In this document: piece by piece, positions 20,868 through 31,322 of the stretch
Layout of the letters: each line of letters starts with the position of its first letter
How positions within the stretch are numbered: the stretch's first letter is position 1
DNA from: Halopseudomonas sabulinigri
GTDB lineage: Bacteria; Pseudomonadota; Gammaproteobacteria; Pseudomonadales; Pseudomonadaceae
DNA: 64,000 nucleotides
Reading direction: 5' to 3'
Assembly (NCBI GenBank): GCA_011053055.1
Contig: DRHT01000031.1
Coordinates: 62,001-126,000, forward strand
Notes under the pieces: model-generated
Databases searched by the model: none
The model's input: only the letters and a program-made list of their open reading frames with translations
What the model was told of the DNA's origin: nothing
Made by a program: the position numbers and the translations under genes

Positions 20868-21800
20868 CTACCCGCCTAAACGCGGGGCCAGCCACTCCAG
20901 ATATTGCTTACGTAGCTTCTGGTGCTCATTGGCCAAGTGATGCCGCGCCTTGGGCAAGTAAAGCGTATCCGGCTCGGCAAACTTGCTTTCCAATACCTTA
21001 ATGTTGTGCTGCCAGTCCACAGTACCGTCATCCTGACCTTGAATAATCAAGGGTTTGTGAGCCACACTGCTGGCACTCTCGATGCGCGGAATCCAGCGTT
21101 CCAGCGCTTGCACCCAAGCCACCGGCAATACCTGTGGCTGCAGCGGATCGTGAGTACGGATGAAATCCAGAAAAGCCTGATCACTGGAGTTATCGGTGAA
21201 CTTGCGACCCAGTTGCTGTACAAAACCGCCCAGCAGGCGCAGCCCCATCTGTGAGAATCCCCACTGCCGTGGCCGCACCAACGGAGCCATCAGAATGGTT
21301 TCGCCCAGCTCTTGCGGCAGTGGGCCGTGCAACAGTCGATCAATTAGAATGGCGCCGCCGGTGCTCTGCCCAAGCATGTGCCAAGGCGCCGGCAACTCCC
21401 AGAGCATCGCCTGCTCAAGAACACCATCAAGCACCTTCTGATAGCGCATAAAACAATCAATACTCGCGCGTTCGCCACTGGACAGACCGTGCCCCGGCAA
21501 ATCGAACGCCAATACGGCGAAATGCTGCTGCAACGCCCACTCAATCAAATGCCGATACAAGCCCATATGGTCGTAATAACCATGCAGAATCAACAGAGTG
21601 CCGCGAGCAACCGGTGGCTTCCATATTTGTACCGCGACACTGAATCCATCCACCTCAATGCGCCCGAGATGCTGGGCCGAACGCTCGCTGAAGTCGATCC
21701 CGTAATAACCAGCATAACGACGCGCAGCCGCATCCACTGCCCGGCCAGGTTCAAGTGCCGGCAGCTGATCAACAAAGGAAGTAATAAAAGCCTGGTCCAT
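20868..21800 (-). CDS. Alpha/beta hydrolase (lysophospholipase-like)
   Basis: LLILHGYYDHMGLYRHLIEWALQQHFAVLAFDLPGHGLSSGERASI, LGQSTGG. Confidence 0.85.
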   Translation of the reverse strand: MDQAFITSFVDQLPALEPGRAVDAAARRYAGYYGIDFSERSAQHLGRIEVDGFSVAVQIWKPPVARGTLLILHGYYDHMGLYRHLIEWALQQHFAVLAFDLPGHGLSSGERASIDCFMRYQKVLDGVLEQAMLWELPAPWHMLGQSTGGAILIDRLLHGPLPQELGETILMAPLVRPRQWGFSQMGLRLLGGFVQQLGRKFTDNSSDQAFLDFIRTHDPLQPQVLPVAWVQALERWIPRIESASSVAHKPLIIQGQDDGTVDWQHNIKVLESKFAEPDTLYLPKARHHLANEHQKLRKQYLEWLAPRLGG

Positions 21801-21983
21801 TCAATGTCCAGCCAGAAAAAGGGATGCAAGCCCGCAACAGCGGCCTAGACGGCTGCGCGGCCCCACAGAATTCCACGTTATGAGCATGATTTGCAACCGA
21901 TCATCGTGTAACATTCTGGCTCTCCAAATTCCACGTCCTGGTGCGCGATGCGCGCAGGTTATCAGCAGAGTGAGGGTTGCCCC

Positions 21984-24161
21984 ATGACAGACCGCGTCCA
22001 AGTTGGCAGTTTACAAGTTGCCAAGGTTCTCCACGACTTCATCAACCAGCAGGCCATTCCGGGCACCGGCGTCGACGCCACCGCCTTCTGGGCCGGCTTT
22101 GAAGCGCTGATCAACGACTTGGCGCCGAAGAACAAAGCCTTGCTGGCCAAGCGTGACGATCTACAGGCTCAAATCGACGCCTGGCACCATGCACACAAGG
22201 GCCAAGCCCATGACGCTGCTGCTTATAAAACCTTCCTGCAGCAGATCGGTTACCTGTTACCCGAGCCCGAAGATTTCCAGGCCACCACCGCCAACGTCGA
22301 CGAAGAAATCGCCACCATGGCCGGCCCGCAGTTGGTAGTCCCGGTGATGAATGCGCGCTTCGCTCTGAACGCAGCCAATGCTCGCTGGGGCTCACTCTAC
22401 GATGCCCTCTATGGCACCGACGCCATCTCCGAAGCAGACGGCGCAAGCAAAGGCCCTGGTTACAACGAAATCCGTGGCAACAAGGTTATCGCTTTCGCGC
22501 GTGACTTCCTCAATCAGGCAGCCCCGCTGGCGAATGGTTCCCACGTTGATTCAACGGCTTACACCATCAAGGACGGCCAACTGAGCGTCGCTCTTAAAGA
22601 TGGCACCCGCACAGGCCTGAAAGATGCCGCCCAGTTTATCGGTTTCAATGGTCCTGCTGACGCGCCCACCGCCGTACTGCTCAAGCACAACGGCCTGCAC
22701 TTCGAAATCCAGATCGACGCGACCACCAACGTCGGCCAGACCGATGCGGCTGGCGTAAAAGACGTACTGATGGAATCGGCACTGACCACCATCATGGACT
22801 GCGAAGACTCCATCGCTGCCGTTGATGCCGACGACAAGACCGTCGTCTACAGCAACTGGCTGGGCCTGATGAAAGGCGATCTGGCGGAAACCGTCAGCAA
22901 GGGCGGCAGCAACTTCACCCGCACCATGAATCCCGACCGCGAGTACACCACCGCCGACGGTTCAAGCCTGTCTCTGCACGGTCGTTCACTGCTGTTCGTA
23001 CGTAATGTTGGCCATCTGATGACCAACAACGCCATTCTCGACAAGAGCGGCAATGAAGTGCCTGAAGGCATCATGGATGGCGCAGTCACCAGCCTGATCG
23101 CGCTGCACAACCTGAATGGCAACACCAGCCGCAAGAACACCCGCACCGGTTCGGTCTATATCGTAAAGCCGAAGATGCACGGCCCGGAAGAAGTCGCCTT
23201 CACCAGCGAGCTTTTCGGCCGCATCGAAGACATGCTTGGCATGCAGCGCAACACGCTGAAAGTCGGCATCATGGATGAAGAGCGTCGCACCACAATCAAC
23301 CTGAAAGCCTGCATCAAGGCTGCCAGCGAGCGTGTAGCTTTCATCAACACCGGCTTCCTGGACCGTACCGGCGACGAGATTCACACGTCAATGGAAGCAG
23401 GCGCTTTCATTCGCAAGGGCGAAATCAAAGGCGCAGTCTGGATTGGCGCCTATGAGAACAACAACGTCGACATCGGTCTGGCGACTGGCCTGAAAGGCCG
23501 TGCTCAAATCGGCAAAGGCATGTGGGCCATGCCCGACCTGATGGCCGCCATGCTGGAGCAGAAAATCGGTCACCCCATGGCAGGTGCTAACACTGCCTGG
23601 GTTCCCTCTCCGACTGCCGCCACCCTGCACGCCTTGCATTACCACAAGGTGAACGTGGCTGAACGTCAGGACGAACTGGCCAAGCGCACTGCAGCTTCTG
23701 TCGATGACATCCTGACCATCCCGCTGGCTGCCAGCACCGACTGGTCCAAGGAAGACATTCAGCAGGAACTGGACAACAACGCTCAGGGCATCCTTGGCTA
23801 TGTTGTGCGCTGGATTGATCACGGCGTTGGCTGCTCCAAGGTGCCAGACATCAACGATGTGGGCCTGATGGAAGACCGCGCGACTCTGCGTATCTCCAGC
23901 CAACACATTGCCAACTGGTTGCGTCACGGCATCTGCTCGGAAGAGCAGGTCATGGAAACGATGAAGCGCATGGCTGCAGTGGTTGACCGTCAAAACGAAA
24001 ACGACCCGGCCTACAAGCCAATGGCGCCAAACTTTGACGACAGCATCGCCTTCCAGGCCGCCGTTGAACTGTGTGTCGAAGGTACCAAGCAGCCAAACGG
24101 TTATACCGAGCCGGTTCTGCATCGTCGTCGCCGCGAGTTTAAAGCCAAGTTCGGCCAGTAA
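21984..24161 (+). CDS. glcB: Malate synthase G
   Basis: [63 protein letters not shown]. Confidence 0.96.
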   Translation: MTDRVQVGSLQVAKVLHDFINQQAIPGTGVDATAFWAGFEALINDLAPKNKALLAKRDDLQAQIDAWHHAHKGQAHDAAAYKTFLQQIGYLLPEPEDFQATTANVDEEIATMAGPQLVVPVMNARFALNAANARWGSLYDALYGTDAISEADGASKGPGYNEIRGNKVIAFARDFLNQAAPLANGSHVDSTAYTIKDGQLSVALKDGTRTGLKDAAQFIGFNGPADAPTAVLLKHNGLHFEIQIDATTNVGQTDAAGVKDVLMESALTTIMDCEDSIAAVDADDKTVVYSNWLGLMKGDLAETVSKGGSNFTRTMNPDREYTTADGSSLSLHGRSLLFVRNVGHLMTNNAILDKSGNEVPEGIMDGAVTSLIALHNLNGNTSRKNTRTGSVYIVKPKMHGPEEVAFTSELFGRIEDMLGMQRNTLKVGIMDEERRTTINLKACIKAASERVAFINTGFLDRTGDEIHTSMEAGAFIRKGEIKGAVWIGAYENNNVDIGLATGLKGRAQIGKGMWAMPDLMAAMLEQKIGHPMAGANTAWVPSPTAATLHALHYHKVNVAERQDELAKRTAASVDDILTIPLAASTDWSKEDIQQELDNNAQGILGYVVRWIDHGVGCSKVPDINDVGLMEDRATLRISSQHIANWLRHGICSEEQVMETMKRMAAVVDRQNENDPAYKPMAPNFDDSIAFQAAVELCVEGTKQPNGYTEPVLHRRRREFKAKFGQ

Positions 24162-24180
24162 GCCCGCAGCGCAGCACTGA

Positions 24181-24213
24181 AAGACCCGGCCGCGCGCCGG
24201 GTTTTTTCGTTTT
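24181..24213 (+). terminator. Rho-independent terminator after glcB
   Basis: ACCCGGCCGCGCGCCGGGTTTTTTCGTTTT. Confidence 0.88.
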
Positions 24214-24232
24214 AGGAGGACAGAAAAAGAGA

Positions 24233-24910
24233 GTGGCACGCTATTGGCCGTCATTGAGAAAAAGCGCATCATCCGCGCCAATTCGTATTTATCGCAGTGC
24301 ACAGTCAATAACGGGGATGTGGCGCGTGGAAAGAATCGAGCCGGTTTTCAGTAAAAAAGAGCAAGGCACCAGCGGCCTGTATGCAAGCCGGGAACGCGCA
24401 GAAAAGAGCCGCAAAATAACGCGCCCCGCGGTACTTGAGATGGAAGGCAGATTATCTCTGGCCAATTACTGGCTATATCACGCGGCCTTCAACCTCGATC
24501 TCTTTATGCTGTTTTACGCACTAGCCTATTACCTGCTGCGCCACGACCCGTTTTTATTAATGCTGAGCATATCGATCCTCTTCCTGCTCAACTGCTGGGT
24601 CAGTCTCGCACTGGTTATCCGACGCACCCGAGACATCGGTTGGTCTGCTTGGTGCTGCTGGCTGTTCGCCCTGCCGCTGATTGGCGAACTTTTCATGCTG
24701 TTCATAGCCCTCAGACCCGGGCAGCGTAAGAGCAACAGGGCCGGACGACCGAATCCGTTCTACAGCAAGGCGCAGCATCGGCAGATAGCCGTTCTTGCCG
24801 TGCTCAACACAGCACTAGTTGTGTTACTGCTGATGCTCTTTCAAACACACATTGAGGACGCCTCGCGCATCATCGTGACGGCATTTCTTGAGCTCATTAG
24901 CAGACGATAA
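24233..24910 (+). CDS. DUF805-like membrane protein (start uncertain; 24317 or 24440 possible)
   Basis: EGRLSLANYWLYHAAFNLDLFMLFYALAYYLL ... VIRRTRDIGWSAWCCWLFALPLIGELFMLFIALRPG. Confidence 0.65.
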   Translation: MARYWPSLRKSASSAPIRIYRSAQSITGMWRVERIEPVFSKKEQGTSGLYASRERAEKSRKITRPAVLEMEGRLSLANYWLYHAAFNLDLFMLFYALAYYLLRHDPFLLMLSISILFLLNCWVSLALVIRRTRDIGWSAWCCWLFALPLIGELFMLFIALRPGQRKSNRAGRPNPFYSKAQHRQIAVLAVLNTALVVLLLMLFQTHIEDASRIIVTAFLELISRR

Positions 24911-24987
24911 AACCGACCCCAGCTGAACCCTTAGGCAACAACGAGCTCCAAACTCAAGCAAAGCGAATTGATACGGGAGCACGCAGA

Positions 24988-25302
24988 ATGAAATACATCT
25001 TTGAAGTACACATCAAGGAAGGTTTTCACGCGGAGGATTATGCCGACGCCTGGGTTCGCGCCAGCCAATTGATTCAGCAAGCACCTGGCGCTAAAGGTAC
25101 CGAGCTACATCGCAAGATAGGCGATCCGCGCACGTTGATCGCCATTGCCCATTGGGAGAACAAGACTGACCGCGATGCGATGGAAGGCAAGCCCAGCGAA
25201 GCAGTGGCAAAAATCATCAAGGGAGCCGCGCGCTTCTGCGATATCCGTTTTATTGGGGAGTTTGATGAGCCGGAATGGGTGGTGATGCCGCCAGCAAGTT
25301 GA
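24988..25302 (+). CDS. Antibiotic biosynthesis monooxygenase (ABM)-fold protein
   Basis: MKYIFEVHIKEGFHAEDYADAWVRASQLIQQAPGAKGTELHRKIGDPRTLIAIAHWENK. Confidence 0.78.
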   Translation: MKYIFEVHIKEGFHAEDYADAWVRASQLIQQAPGAKGTELHRKIGDPRTLIAIAHWENKTDRDAMEGKPSEAVAKIIKGAARFCDIRFIGEFDEPEWVVMPPAS

Positions 25303-25339
25303 TCGCCGCGTAGCGCGACTAGCTGAACAGACTAATCAC

Positions 25340-25582
25340 TCACTCAGCTTCATTCTTCTTGTGCCCACGCAAATTGAGCACAAACAAACCGACCTGCAGG
25401 GTAATCAGGGCGTAAGCTGCGGTGTGCCAACCCCAAACGATCCACAACAGGTTGCTGAAAATAAAACAGCAGAACCCCCAGTTGCGTTTACGCCGAACTT
25501 GCGAACCAACCAACCAGGCGGCGATCAGTGTCGTCACCATCGCCGGCCATTGCAGCAGGTCTATCAATGTATCCATGTCCAT
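25340..25582 (-). CDS. Small three-TM membrane protein (SemiSWEET-like length, family unassigned)
   Basis: 80 aa, hydrophobic segments WPAMVTTLIAAWLVG, WGFCCFIFSNLLWIVWG, YALITLQVGLFVLNL. Confidence 0.65.
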   Translation of the reverse strand: MDMDTLIDLLQWPAMVTTLIAAWLVGSQVRRKRNWGFCCFIFSNLLWIVWGWHTAAYALITLQVGLFVLNLRGHKKNEAE

Positions 25583-25601
25583 AATGAATGGACATGGATA
25601 C
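25569..25601 (-). promoter_or_regulatory. Perfect 13-bp inverted repeat overlapping the start codon of the 25340..25582 ORF
   Basis: GTATCCATGTCCA-taatgaa-TGGACATGGATAC. Confidence 0.75.
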
Positions 25602-25701
25602 TGCAGCAGCGTTCCGTATCCGCCACTGCTTAACTATGCCCTTTCAACACAAGAAGTTTAGAATCCACCTTCTCCTTCCTTGACTGCTCAATGGGGTTTG
25701 C

Positions 25702-26658
25702 ATGAAAGCTGCTGTCGTCGAGAACGTAAATTTACCACCCCGCTATGCCGACTTCCCTGAACCACAAGCACAGGCTGGCGAAGTAATGGTCAATGTGCGC
25801 GCTGCCGCGCTTAGTCAGCTGGTACGCGCCCAGGCTTCAGGCAAGCACTACTCTAGCCCAGCACCTCCCTTTGCACCTGGCGCTGATGGTGTGGGTGTTT
25901 TGAACAATGGCCAGCGCGTCTATTTTGCCTTTCCGCGCGGCCCGGTGGGTGCCATGGCCGAACGCGTGGCCGTTGCTGCCGACTGCGTAGTAGCAATACC
26001 CGACGGGATCGACGACCTGACTGCGGCCGCTATCGCCAATCCGGGAATGTCATCTTGGGCAGCGCTGACCGAACGCGCGCATTTCAAACCGGGGGAGGCT
26101 GTCCTAATCAACGGCGCAACTGGCGCTTCAGGTCGCCTGGCTATCCAGGTAGCTAAGCATCTAGGCGCTGGCCGCATCGTGGTCACAGGCCGAAACCCAG
26201 CAACTGAGCCGGAACTCTTGGCTTTGGGGGCTCACCGTTTCATTGCACTACAGCAGGAGGCGCAGACGTTACTGGCGCAACTGCGTGAGGAAATAGACGG
26301 TGGCATCGACGTGGTGCTGGATTACCTCTGGGGGCCATCGGCCGAAGCCATAATGACCGCAGCCGACGGTCATGCTCCGGGGCAGGCCGCACGCCGAATT
26401 CGGTTTGTGAACATAGGCTCGCTCGGCGGCGCGAACATTGCTTTGCCCGCCGGCGCACTGCGCAGCAGCGGGCTGGAACTCATGGGCAGTGGACTAGGTA
26501 GTGTATCGAACGCAGCACTGGTGCGTTGTATTGGCGAGCTTCTCGGCGCCGTAGCAAAAGCCGACCTGCACGTCGAGGCAATCGCTAAGCCACTCGCGCA
26601 AGTAGAGACCGTGTGGACCGACAACAGCCTCGCAGGTCGCGTGGTGTTTACACTTTAG
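25702..26658 (+). CDS. Zinc-type/quinone oxidoreductase (MDR superfamily)
   Basis: MKAAVVENVNLPPRYADFPEPQAQAGEVMVNVRAAALSQL; AVLINGATGASGRLAIQVAKHLGAGRIVVTGRNP. Confidence 0.87.
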   Translation: MKAAVVENVNLPPRYADFPEPQAQAGEVMVNVRAAALSQLVRAQASGKHYSSPAPPFAPGADGVGVLNNGQRVYFAFPRGPVGAMAERVAVAADCVVAIPDGIDDLTAAAIANPGMSSWAALTERAHFKPGEAVLINGATGASGRLAIQVAKHLGAGRIVVTGRNPATEPELLALGAHRFIALQQEAQTLLAQLREEIDGGIDVVLDYLWGPSAEAIMTAADGHAPGQAARRIRFVNIGSLGGANIALPAGALRSSGLELMGSGLGSVSNAALVRCIGELLGAVAKADLHVEAIAKPLAQVETVWTDNSLAGRVVFTL

Positions 26659-27190
26659 CTTTTGCCGCTTTTATCGCCTCCAGCCACTCGCTGTGCAATT
26701 GGTACTGCTCTGGCTCAAGGCCTTGCCCTTGCAGGGTCGTGAGCAGCTGTTCACGCTCGGCAACCAGGTCGTCCAACGCGCTGGTATTACCATCTAGCTG
26801 GTGCATTTCCAGCAGCCCAAGATGATAGAAGCGCAACAGCTTCTGCGCCTCTGGATTGCCGCGCGCGACCTCATCCTTAACTTGATGCATAACATTGGTA
26901 ATACGCATTAAGCTGCGTTTTAAGCCCCAGCCGTAAGCGGCTGGGCGCATAAATGCCTGCTGCCAGAAAGCATAACGTACGATGAGTACCGTCAGCGTCG
27001 CACCCAACAGCACTCCTGCCAGGTTCCAGCGAAAGTTGCTGACGTCAGGCTGGCCAAACAAAGCAACCAAAAGGGTCGACAACGCCATCGCCAGCAACGC
27101 AAACAGACCGATGACTACAAAGGTGCTTTTACGCGTCTGCCGACGATAGATAACCGGGTCGCGCTGCTCAATCTCGAATAGAATCGCCAT
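26648..27190 (-). CDS. DUF3087-like two-TM protein
   Basis: FEIEQRDPVIYRRQTRKSTFVVIGLFALLAMALSTLLVALFG...; coding-like protein, overlaps 25702..26658 tail-to-tail by 11 bp. Confidence 0.6.
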   Translation of the reverse strand: MAILFEIEQRDPVIYRRQTRKSTFVVIGLFALLAMALSTLLVALFGQPDVSNFRWNLAGVLLGATLTVLIVRYAFWQQAFMRPAAYGWGLKRSLMRITNVMHQVKDEVARGNPEAQKLLRFYHLGLLEMHQLDGNTSALDDLVAEREQLLTTLQGQGLEPEQYQLHSEWLEAIKAAKAKV

Positions 27191-27356
27191 ACTTGCACCT
27201 CTGTGCTCTGTTTCTGCGCAGAAGTGTACGCAGTCCGCCGGTAAAAGGCAGCCGTGGAGCCAGCTATACTATTGCTCAACTCTGGCTCAAAGCCGTATCA
27301 GCGGTAAACTGCTCTGCAGAAGCACACCCTTTCGACCCATCAACAATGGCCCGCTT

Positions 27357-28046
27357 ATGTCCTTTATACAACGTGCAACAACCTGCCAACGCTTGCTCAC
27401 TGTATGTTCTCTTACCTTACTGCTGAGCGCTTGCGCCAACCAGCAGCATAGCGATGACAGTCAAAGCGGGAGTGACGAGATTGCCAACAGCCTGATCAGC
27501 GGCGAGCTACACAACGGGCACTATCGCGCCGCCGACGGCAGCTTCAGCGTCGATACCCCGTTCCGCCCGGGCAGCGAAGCCTACCGCAACATGCACATTG
27601 CCGAATCATTGGATATCAGCGAAAGCCAAGTGCAGTTCACCTCAGCCGCTGCACCGGTCGAGGTTTATCGCGTGCATCTATTCAAGGGCGACCTGCCAGC
27701 CGAAGGCGAGCTATACCGCCAAGCCACCGCGCAATATTTCAAGCTGTTTGAAGAACGCTACGAAACCACCCTGGAGCCCATCACCCTGCAAGACCACGAA
27801 GTCAGCGGCGTCACCGCAACCAGCGCCACTTTTGGTCAACATATCCCACAGCGCAGCGCGCTCGGTCTCAATGCAGAGGCGGTTGATATCTGGCACAGCT
27901 ATTACTATCTGGAGCGCGGCGACAACGCGGCGTTTATCTGGATTAACCGTCCCCAGCCCAATCAACCCGGCGCGACCCAGGGTGCAGAAGAGCGCATTGA
28001 AGGCTTCATCGACTCTTTCCAACTGACCAGCAAATCGCTGCATTAG
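27357..28046 (+). CDS. Hypothetical lipoprotein
   Basis: Lipobox LLLSACANQQ; soluble C-terminal region. Confidence 0.65.
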   Translation: MSFIQRATTCQRLLTVCSLTLLLSACANQQHSDDSQSGSDEIANSLISGELHNGHYRAADGSFSVDTPFRPGSEAYRNMHIAESLDISESQVQFTSAAAPVEVYRVHLFKGDLPAEGELYRQATAQYFKLFEERYETTLEPITLQDHEVSGVTATSATFGQHIPQRSALGLNAEAVDIWHSYYYLERGDNAAFIWINRPQPNQPGATQGAEERIEGFIDSFQLTSKSLH

Positions 28047-28525
28047 GGTTTTGCGAGAGACCTCTCAGGACTGCTCGTGATGAACCAGGGCGGCATCACC
28101 TTGATTGGTATTCGCACCGGGACAGAAAGTAGCTTGGCAACCAAAGGCATTCGAAGCACTTTTAGCGGCATGTGCGAAAGCGCTGGCTTTTTGCTTTGGT
28201 TCGGCGGGCTGCTCACGCTGATAAGTAAGGCGGAAAATTGCTCAAACTCACCGCGCACATAGCCGGTCGGGACGCTGCCGATACATTAGGAAAGCAAGAG
28301 CTCGATCAACTGTTTCGCAACACACAAGCCACTCTCCCTTTGTAGCCCGCAGAGCAACAGGATAAGATTCGCCTGCGCGGATTCGAGCCCGACACGAGAC
28401 ACTGGTCCGGCGATCGAATGCAGGTCCCGTTCCAGGGCGCCTTTGCACACTTTTACTCAGTTCCATGCCCAGAGCGCGCCGCCCACTCGCGCGCCGAGGC
28501 TAGCACTATTATCAGGATTTACAGC

Positions 28526-29353
28526 ATGCCCCGTTCACTATCCCACTTTATTTTGCTGCTATGCCTTGCCGTCGTTCAGGGCTGTGCCACTTACACCACC
28601 CCCGCTGGCGGGGTAAATATCCCCTCTCTGGGCGAAGGCGACATTGCCGAGCTTATGGCCGTTGAACCTGCTGCCAAGTTTCCTGCCCGCCTTGCGGTAG
28701 CGCGGGTACAGTCATCGGGTTACAGCTCGCGCACCAACGACAGTTACGGTAGCGGCCGCTACAGCGTGGTGACCACACGCGACATCGAAGACGAAGCCGA
28801 ATTCAGCCAACTGGCAAGCATGGACATGGTTGCCGGCGTAGCCCCCGTGGGTCGTTTGTTACTGCCAGAGCAGCTCGACACTATCAAGGACCTGCGCCTG
28901 TCCGCCGCACGCCTGAAGGCGGATATGCTGCTGATCTACTCTATAGACACGGCTTTCCACGTCGAAGGGAAAGCGCTTGGCCCGCTGACTGCGATAACCT
29001 TGGGCTTTCTGCCTAGCAAACAAGCTTTTGTTTCCTCAACCACTTCTGGTTTGTTAGTCGATGTGCGCACCGGTTATACCTATGGCGTAGCCGAGGCCAC
29101 CGAACGCAACGTGCAACGCACAACCCTTTGGGACAGTGCGGATGCAGTCGACCGCGCGCGGACCGAGTCAGAAGCCGCCAGCTTCAAACACTTTATCGGT
29201 GAAGTGGGCACTCTCTGGGGCGATACCTTACGCCAGTATGCTGTAAGCGAACCGATACCAGAGCCCGTTGCGCCGCCAGCCCCAAGCAAACCAATCCCTA
29301 CCGCTCCGGCAACATTGGAGCCCAGCGGCGGGCAGGAAACCTTTACCTTCTAG
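28526..29353 (+). CDS. Hypothetical lipoprotein
   Basis: MPRSLSHFILLLCLAVVQGCATYTTP lipobox; DMLLIYSIDTAFHVEG. Confidence 0.7.
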   Translation: MPRSLSHFILLLCLAVVQGCATYTTPAGGVNIPSLGEGDIAELMAVEPAAKFPARLAVARVQSSGYSSRTNDSYGSGRYSVVTTRDIEDEAEFSQLASMDMVAGVAPVGRLLLPEQLDTIKDLRLSAARLKADMLLIYSIDTAFHVEGKALGPLTAITLGFLPSKQAFVSSTTSGLLVDVRTGYTYGVAEATERNVQRTTLWDSADAVDRARTESEAASFKHFIGEVGTLWGDTLRQYAVSEPIPEPVAPPAPSKPIPTAPATLEPSGGQETFTF

Positions 29354-29456
29354 GCATTTGTAGCGCCATATTATTTCGCCAGCCTGCTTACACTCCGTTA
29401 CACTCGGAATTCAGCGCATCTATCTGCCGCGCGGCAACCTGGAAGCTTGACTGCAG

Positions 29457-31322
29457 ATGACCAGCAATAGACGGCAAAGAACCTGGATATCCGACCGGAG
29501 CAACAGTTTGCTCAAGATTTGGCTGCTGCTGGCTGGTTGCCTGCTAGCCATGTCGAGTGCTGGCGCCCAGGCGTACCAGCTGAGTTCTGCCGACCATATC
29601 AATCTCTCGCCTGAGCTATCGATTTATCAGCATCAAGGCGGCCCGGCTGACCTGCAGGAAGTGCGGCAGGCCTATGCGCAGCAGGCATTTGAACCACCCC
29701 GCGACAGCCCTACAGCGAGCAACTTCGGCTTAACAGATGCACAAATCTGGCTACGCGTTGAGCTCGATACCACTACTACGTCACCTTCACGCTGGCTACT
29801 TGAAGTCGCCCATGCCTCACTGGACGACGTGGACCTCTACCTCGCACGTGACGCAGAGCCCTTCTTGCATCAGCACTCCGGCGACCACATCGCATTTGAT
29901 GACAAACCCATCAAGCATCGCAACCATGTTTTTGAACTGCAGCTTGAGCCCAACAGCCATTACACCCTGTACCTGAGTATTGCATCCGAAGGTACGCTAG
30001 CTGCCCCTGTGAGCCTATGGCAGCCGGCGGCCCTGTGGCACGAGGATCAGTTCAGCTATTCAATGTTGAGTATCTACTACGGTTTAATGCTGGCACTGCT
30101 GGTGTACAACCTGTTTCTTTACCTGTCGTTGCGCGATCCGCTGTATTTGATCTACGTCGCCTTCATCAGCTGTCTGGCCATCGGGCAAGCCGGGCTCTCC
30201 GGGCTGGTGGGGCAATTTATCTGGCCGCACAACGCCTGGCTGACCAACTTGGCCCCGACTACCGCCGTTTCCGCCGCCGGCTTTTTTGGCGCCATGTTCG
30301 TGCAACGCTTTCTGGCCGACACGCCGCGGCGCTTGCGGCTGCAATGGTTGATGCCAGTGATCAGCTGCGCTTACGCGGCCACCTTCATTTGCGTGCTCTT
30401 TTGGTCGTACCACTTAGCCGCTATTGCGGTGAACGTTATTTCGCTGCTATTTGCTGCCAGCGCTTTTTTTCTAGGTGCCGTAAGCCTCTATTTTCGCGAA
30501 CCCGGCGCGCGCTTCTTTGTGCTGGCATGGATTTCTTTTCTGTCCGGTGTCACTGTGATTTCATTACACAACCTCGGCCTGCTGCCCTCGAATTTGCTGA
30601 CTTCCAATGCCCTGGCCATTGGCTCGGGTTTAGAAATGCTTTTACTCTCACTGGCCCTGGCAGACCGCATCAACGACATCCAGCGGGCGCGTGATCAAGC
30701 GCAGGCACAAGCGCTGCAGATTCGCCAACAGATGCTGGAAAACGTGCGTGAGAGCGAGCGCCTGCTCGAAGCGCGTGTCGCAGAGCGTACGCTTGAACTC
30801 GAACAAACCAACCGACAGCTGCAACAAAGCCAGCAACTACTGGAGCAGCAGGCAAAACATGACGCCCTAACCGGACTGGCGAACCGTGCATTGCTGGCAG
30901 AGCGGTTGGTCGACGCGCAAGCAAGAGCAGACAGAAGCCATTCCCGTTTCGCCCTACTAGTGGCCGACCTCGACAGATTCAAGAGCATTAACGACCAGTG
31001 GGGGCACACCGCCGGCGATCAGGTATTGGTCGAAATAGCCAAGCGTCTGATCGCAGTCGTGCGCACCAATGATGTGGTTGCGCGTATGGGCGGCGATGAG
31101 TTTGTACTGGTATTGGAATCGCTAAAAGACCCCGCTGACATACCCACATTGCACGCCAAGATACGCCAAGCTGTGTGCTCACCTATTGTTCTGGACACCG
31201 GCGAATCGGTCAGCGTCGGCGTCAGCATCGGCTCGGCCTTCTATCCAGACGATGCCGCCAACGCCAGCCTCCTGTTCAACTACGCAGACAAGGCAATGTA
31301 TGCCGAAAAGCCAGTTAACTGA
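29457..31322 (+). CDS. 7TM-DISM sensor diguanylate cyclase
   Basis: 7TMR-DISMED2-like periplasmic region, seven TM, RTND I-site, RMGGDEF. Confidence 0.88.
   Translation: MTSNRRQRTWISDRSNSLLKIWLLLAGCLLAMSSAGAQAYQLSSADHINLSPELSIYQHQGGPADLQEVRQAYAQQAFEPPRDSPTASNFGLTDAQIWLRVELDTTTTSPSRWLLEVAHASLDDVDLYLARDAEPFLHQHSGDHIAFDDKPIKHRNHVFELQLEPNSHYTLYLSIASEGTLAAPVSLWQPAALWHEDQFSYSMLSIYYGLMLALLVYNLFLYLSLRDPLYLIYVAFISCLAIGQAGLSGLVGQFIWPHNAWLTNLAPTTAVSAAGFFGAMFVQRFLADTPRRLRLQWLMPVISCAYAATFICVLFWSYHLAAIAVNVISLLFAASAFFLGAVSLYFREPGARFFVLAWISFLSGVTVISLHNLGLLPSNLLTSNALAIGSGLEMLLLSLALADRINDIQRARDQAQAQALQIRQQMLENVRESERLLEARVAERTLELEQTNRQLQQSQQLLEQQAKHDALTGLANRALLAERLVDAQARADRSHSRFALLVADLDRFKSINDQWGHTAGDQVLVEIAKRLIAVVRTNDVVARMGGDEFVLVLESLKDPADIPTLHAKIRQAVCSPIVLDTGESVSVGVSIGSAFYPDDAANASLLFNYADKAMYAEKPVN

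Noticed and set aside
23388-24308. 306-aa minus-strand ORF opposite glcB
   Set aside because: Antisense frame of a conserved, high-GC3 gene; no recognisable domain.
24988-25302. ABM-fold gene as part of an antibiotic biosynthesis cluster
   Set aside because: No biosynthetic neighbours; ABM-fold proteins are commonly stand-alone.
30017-30694. 225-aa alternate-frame ORF inside the 7TM-DISM GGDEF gene
   Set aside because: Same-strand out-of-frame reading; the main frame has clear 7TM and GGDEF motifs.
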